From Magnetofaba australis IT-1 (lineage in GTDB: Bacteria; Pseudomonadota; Magnetococcia; Magnetococcales; Magnetococcaceae): 32,310 nucleotides of DNA. Made by a program: the position numbers and the translations under genes. This document shows, in pieces, positions 29,673-32,310 of this stretch. The stretch's first letter is position 1, and each line of letters begins with the position of its first letter. The notes under the pieces were generated by a model. That model was not told where the DNA came from. It ran no database searches and saw only the letters and a program-made list of their open reading frames with translations. The stretch covers positions 1-32,310 of the forward strand of contig NZ_LVJN01000013.1 of assembly GCF_002109495.1 (NCBI RefSeq). Direction: 5' to 3'.

Positions 29673-30470
29673 CTATTGCGTAGATTGCGGTTGCGGTTGC
29701 GGTTGCGGTTGATTTGGCTGCTGCGCCAACTGGCCGGTGAGGTAGCCCTCCAGGGTTTTCCAGTCCATGGGCAACTCCAGCGGCAGGTTGTATCGGTTTT
29801 TGGCCAAAAAGGCCGGGCGCTCCTGGGTGTAGAGCACACGCTCGCCATCGCCCACGGCGCGGTTCACCTTCTTCTTGAAGCCGACGTCGGTTTTGGTGGT
29901 GCTGATGCGGTAGTTGGCGAACAGCACGCAGTCGCTATGCTCCTGGATCAGCGCCGACGCCTTGGCGTGCAATTTGATCTCGTAGCGGTCATAGGGGTCA
30001 TGCTCCGGACTGTCGAAACGCTTGATCACCGAGTGCGCAATCTGGATCACCACCATGTTCTTCTCGTCACGCAGGCGATTGAGTTTCTCCAGATAGGCGC
30101 GCCACAGATCCAGCGCGAAGGCATATCCTTTCCCGTAGCCGATCTCCTCAATGTTGCGCACGTTTTGTTGGGCGCAAACCTCCGCCCAGATCAGCGGCTC
30201 CAGCCAGTCCAGGCTGTCCACCACCACGGTGGCGAAGTCGTGCGACTCATTGAGCAGCGCATCCAGCGCACCCATCACATCCCAGTAGCTTCTGGCGATG
30301 GGAAAGCTGGTGGCCTGTATCTGTCCCAGGCCATCCTCAGTGAGGATAAACACCGGGTTCGGCGCGCCCGCCGCCAGCGTGGTTTTGCCCACGCCCGCCA
30401 CGCCGTACTTCACGATGCGCGGAGGACGACGATCCTGGGCGCGATTCAGGGATTGCAGAGTGGTCGCCAT
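29673..30470 (-). CDS. Sak4-like RecA-fold ATP-binding recombinase
   Basis: A 265-aa single-domain ATPase of the AAA_24/Sak4 type, a phage recombination mediator that promotes annealing. Walker A YGVAGVGKTTLA (residues 22-33), Walker B FATVVVDSLDWLEP, and a NMVVIQIAHSVIKRFDSPEH segment. The C-terminus has a QPQPQPQP tail encoded by a hexamer repeat. ATG 30470 is chosen over GTG 30473; AGGAGG precedes. Its partners DUF669 and the exonuclease follow directly. Confidence 0.88.
   Translation of the reverse strand: MATTLQSLNRAQDRRPPRIVKYGVAGVGKTTLAAGAPNPVFILTEDGLGQIQATSFPIARSYWDVMGALDALLNESHDFATVVVDSLDWLEPLIWAEVCAQQNVRNIEEIGYGKGYAFALDLWRAYLEKLNRLRDEKNMVVIQIAHSVIKRFDSPEHDPYDRYEIKLHAKASALIQEHSDCVLFANYRISTTKTDVGFKKKVNRAVGDGERVLYTQERPAFLAKNRYNLPLELPMDWKTLEGYLTGQLAQQPNQPQPQPQPQSTQ
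29685..29708. repeat. Hexamer repeat (TTGCGG) x4 in the Sak4 gene end
   Basis: Four perfect copies of TTGCGG encode alternating Gln-Pro at the C-terminus of the Sak4-like protein. Such short tandem repeats can gain or lose units without breaking the frame. Confidence 0.7.
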
Positions 30471-30835
30471 CACGCCGCCTCCTGACTCTGTTTGGCCATG
30501 CGGAGACTGCGTTCTATGCTACGTTTGATTCTGCTGAATTTAAGATGGGCCTTTTCTAACTCAGCGAGGTTAAACCCCCGTTCCAACGCCCGTTCATCAG
30601 GCATTGCCTTGATGGCGTCCATGACCGCTTGAATTTTGTCTATAAGCTTAAGAACAAGCATTTCCATCTCTTTGTTGAGCATCTGTTTGTTCCTCTTTGT
30701 TGGTCGTCTGTTTGTTCCCACGGCGCACATGCTGCGGTTCTGCGCCTGTGCTGCGCTTTTGATTTGGGCTCGCATCCCAGAGGGGAATGAAACGGTGTAG
30801 CGCTCCAGATCGCTGGGATACTGCTTCCGCTTCAT
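30470..30835 (-). CDS. Arc-like ribbon-helix-helix N-terminus with helical C-terminal part
   Basis: A 121-aa frame that reads as two pieces. Residues 1-36 (MKRKQYPSDLERYTVSFPSG, MRAQIKSAAQAQNRSM) fit an Arc-type ribbon-helix-helix DNA-binding domain. The Arc pattern then breaks off (CAVGTNRRPTKRNKQ) exactly in a 25-base tandem duplication, and MLNKEMEMLVLKLIDKIQAV starts a helical part. An ATG at 30682 has GAGG nine bases upstream, so a separate 70-aa product is possible. Stop overlaps the Sak4 start. Probable regulator, perhaps altered by the duplication. Confidence 0.65.
   Translation of the reverse strand: MKRKQYPSDLERYTVSFPSGMRAQIKSAAQAQNRSMCAVGTNRRPTKRNKQMLNKEMEMLVLKLIDKIQAVMDAIKAMPDERALERGFNLAELEKAHLKFSRIKRSIERSLRMAKQSQEAA
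30669..30718. repeat. 25-base tandem duplication within the Arc-like gene
   Basis: Units 30669-30693 and 30694-30718 both read TCTTTGTT-(7 bases)-TGTTTGTTCC and differ at three of 25 positions. The unit length is not a multiple of three, so gaining one unit changes the frame of what follows. Confidence 0.75.
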
Positions 30836-31650
30836 CACGCCGCCTCCTGCTTCTCGACGCTCACCGCCAATTTGAAGGTGGGTTTGCCCGGCTTAACGGT
30901 GCGCGCGCCCTCGAACGCACTGCGGATCTGACTGGGCCATGCGTTGAACTTCCGCTCAGAAACCCGATAACTGATCTCCACGAACTCCCGCGCATCTTCC
31001 CCAGAGCTCTTGATCCGCTCCACCACACCCTCCAGTTTTTTCTGATCCCACTGGGGACGCTTGGGCAGATCGGAGACCACCTGCACGTTGCCATCGGTGA
31101 ATCGCACCGTGCCGAAGTCCTTACCGCTCTGCTGGCGCAGCTGTTTGATGAGGTCCCCGTATTTGCGGGCGATGGCACCATCGAGAAACTCCTTGGCGCT
31201 TTTGGCGCGCTCCAGGGCCGCGTTGGCCTGTTGCTGCAGGTCCGCCAGGGCGGCGCCATCCAGTTTTGCGACGTCGCTCAGGGGCATGGTGTGCAGTTGC
31301 TTGAGGGTGATGGTGGCGTTCATATCTTCTCTCCTGTCGTCTTCTGTTTTGGGCTGACGCTCCAGCGGCGGCAGCTTAAGATGGGTCAGAAATTCGTCTT
31401 CTATTCGCTGTGCAGCTTTGTCGATGCCGATCTGAAGCAGGTCGCAGAGGAATCCAAAGCCGCCGACCTCCATAGAACGCTCCCGGAAAAAGCGCCGGAG
31501 GCGGTTTACTTCGATGCGAAACGGCATATCCTGCCAAAGCTCTGGTTTGCGTCGGGCCTGTTTGAGCAGCAGATGCGCGTCTGTTAGTGCACGCTCCAAA
31601 ACTGCGGTCCAGAGGGCTATTTCCGAATCAACTAATGCGGTGATGTTCAT
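30835..31650 (-). CDS. Uncharacterised early phage protein, possibly two coupled products
   Basis: A 271-aa frame. Residues 1-108 (SEIALWTAVLERALTDAHLL; FRIEVNRLRRFFRERSMEVG; FGFLCDLLQIGIDKAAQRIE) resemble small phage proteins with an LW.AV...AL.DA opening and an ...FLC.L..I....A... end. Residues 110-271 (MNATITLKQLHTMPLSDVAK; ALERAKSAKEFLDGAIARKY; VISYRVSERKFNAWP-like ISYRVSERKFNAWPSQIRSA) look like a separate early protein. An in-frame ATG at 31323 has AGGAGAG six bases upstream, so the second half can be made alone (162 aa). No stop separates them. Functions unknown. Confidence 0.65.
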   Translation of the reverse strand: MNITALVDSEIALWTAVLERALTDAHLLLKQARRKPELWQDMPFRIEVNRLRRFFRERSMEVGGFGFLCDLLQIGIDKAAQRIEDEFLTHLKLPPLERQPKTEDDRREDMNATITLKQLHTMPLSDVAKLDGAALADLQQQANAALERAKSAKEFLDGAIARKYGDLIKQLRQQSGKDFGTVRFTDGNVQVVSDLPKRPQWDQKKLEGVVERIKSSGEDAREFVEISYRVSERKFNAWPSQIRSAFEGARTVKPGKPTFKLAVSVEKQEAA

Positions 31651-31844
31651 GCCGCCTGACCGGTTTGGGTGTGGGTGCGCTCCGCTTCAAAGCTCTCGAC
31701 ATCCAGCAGTCGATAGAGAACGCGGCCACCGAGCTTGATGTAGGCGGGCCCCCTACCCTGTGAGCGCCAGTTTTGAAGAGTCTGACACGAGACTCCCCAG
31801 CGTTTTGAAAGCTGGTACACATTGAGATGTTTGATGATTTCCAT
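31647..31844 (-). CDS. Small helix-turn-helix (AlpA/MerR-like) DNA-binding protein
   Basis: A 65-aa winged-helix protein: YQLSKRWGVSCQTLQNWRSQ, GRGPAYIKLGGRVLYRLLDV, ESFEAERTH. This is the pattern of excisionase/AlpA-type proteins, which bind DNA for excision or activation. ATG 31844 has GGAGG six bases upstream. It is the first gene of the early operon, and phased repeats lie 50-90 bases upstream, a natural place for self-regulation. Its stop overlaps the next start (ATGA). Confidence 0.8.
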   Translation of the reverse strand: MEIIKHLNVYQLSKRWGVSCQTLQNWRSQGRGPAYIKLGGRVLYRLLDVESFEAERTHTQTGQAA

Positions 31845-31893
31845 GTCTGCCTCCGTTGTGCGTTGAACTTGGAGACAGATTAGCAAAGCCCAG

Positions 31894-31933
31894 GTTAGGC
31901 AGATGTTAGGCAGGAGGTTAGGCGAGAGGTTAG
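31894..31933. promoter_or_regulatory. Phased GTTAGGC repeats upstream of the early operon
   Basis: GTTAGGC at 31894, 31905 and 31917, then GTTAG at 31929 cut by the IS66 end at 31933. The spacing is 11, 12 and 12 bases, about one helical turn, so a protein array could bind on one face. Candidates: operator for the AlpA-like protein, or integrase/excisionase arm sites. Confidence 0.6.
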
Positions 31934-32310
31934 TAAGCGCCACGTAAACCGCAGGGTTCCCCTGTCTGGAATGATCCGTCACGCTATGCCTTCCAGGATG
32001 CATAACGGAGGAAGCCATGGCGACAGAGTTGACGGAGCGGCAGCGGTATTGGCTTGAGCACGTTCGCGCCAGCGAGCGGACGGGCGGAACGTTGAAGGCG
32101 TATGCCGACGCTCAAGGGTTGGATGTTCAGGAGTTTTACAACCAGAAAAGCGAGCTGAGGCGCAAAGGGCTTTTGGATGCAGCGTTCGAGGCGGAGTCAC
32201 GATTTGCGCGTTTGACGGTGGAGCCCGACGCCCTGCCGGAGCGCCGTTGTCGAATGGAATTGCCCAATGGCGTGACGCTGGATCTGCTGGAACCCGACTC
32301 TGCGCCAGGC
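31933..32310 (+). mobile_element. IS66-family insertion sequence, left end (runs out of window)
   Basis: GTAAGCGCC at 31933 matches the known start of IS66 terminal repeats. The first accessory gene begins 84 bases inside. The predicted 8-bp target duplication AGAGGTTA (31925-31932) should be found again at the far end outside this window. Confidence 0.75.
32017..32310 (+). CDS. tnpA: IS66 accessory protein TnpA (partial)
   Basis: MATELTERQRYWLEHVRASE, then RTGGTLKAYADAQGLDVQEF and YNQKSELRRKGLL, is the N-terminal helix-turn-helix of the small IS66 protein TnpA. It continues with RCRMELPNGVTLDLLEPDSA up to the window edge. ATG 32017 has CGGAGG six bases upstream. The family needs TnpB and TnpC to its right. 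Confidence 0.88.
   Translation, partial: MATELTERQRYWLEHVRASERTGGTLKAYADAQGLDVQEFYNQKSELRRKGLLDAAFEAESRFARLTVEPDALPERRCRMELPNGVTLDLLEPDSAPG

Noticed and set aside
29685-29708. Short tandem repeat considered as a CRISPR remnant
   Set aside because: Units are six bases with no spacers and lie inside a coding frame.

Overview
The window is one prophage, about 32 kb of a lambda-type siphophage genome, integrated in a proteobacterium. The gene families (GpA-type terminase, gpE-type capsid, three-TM GTA-type holin, DUF6362, DUF6441, Sak4/DUF669) and the fairly GC-rich codon use fit alphaproteobacteria or a neighbouring lineage. I cannot name the species. No integrase, attachment site, rRNA or tRNA is visible, and the left edge cuts the tape measure gene, so both prophage ends lie outside.

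Almost all phage genes lie on the minus strand and read from right to left. The early block (31.8 to 21.4 kb) starts with a small winged-helix/AlpA-like protein. It continues with two small unknowns, a Sak4-type recombinase, a DUF669 ssDNA-binding-like protein, a PD-(D/E)XK exonuclease, an ORF6N antirepressor-like protein, an SF2 helicase and a primase-polymerase/helicase. An AT-rich stretch bounded by hairpins follows, then a RuvC-like resolvase and DUF6362. A strong intrinsic terminator sits just before the lysis genes (M15 peptidase, a 33-residue membrane protein missed by ordinary length cut-offs, a holin, and a coiled-coil membrane protein). After about 700 bp without a recognisable gene comes the late block in classic lambda order: TerS, a ParB-methyltransferase, TerL, gpW, portal, S49 protease with nested scaffold, decoration protein D, capsid E, head-tail joining, DUF6441, tail terminator, tail tube, tail chaperone G/GT and tape measure.

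Two layers overlie this backbone. (1) Plus-strand cargo genes sit singly at junctions between minus-strand late genes: a bacteriohemerythrin between GT and tape measure, a DUF2798 membrane protein between portal and protease, a small frameshifted conserved gene between gpW and TerL, and a three-gene group (65 aa, DUF6900/DUF3489, pRiA4b ORF-3-like) between TerL and the methyltransferase. Two of them have well-formed sigma70 promoters of their own. This is the pattern of morons, which stay active in the lysogen. (2) Three insertion sequences of three families have entered: an IS21-type element inside terL (clean 6-bp duplication; removing it restores a 617-aa terminase), an IS3-type element inside the ORF6N gene, and an IS66-type element at the right edge, next to phased repeats upstream of the early operon. 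The prophage is therefore probably unable to package DNA while the plus-strand cargo can still be expressed.

The most interesting items are the hemerythrin and DUF2798 cargo genes with their promoters, a previously split tail chaperone that reads as one -1 frameshift product through an A AAA AAC heptamer, the DUF6362-terminator-lysis layout that resembles lambda Q-tR', and the phased GTTAGGC repeats beside the IS66 end.
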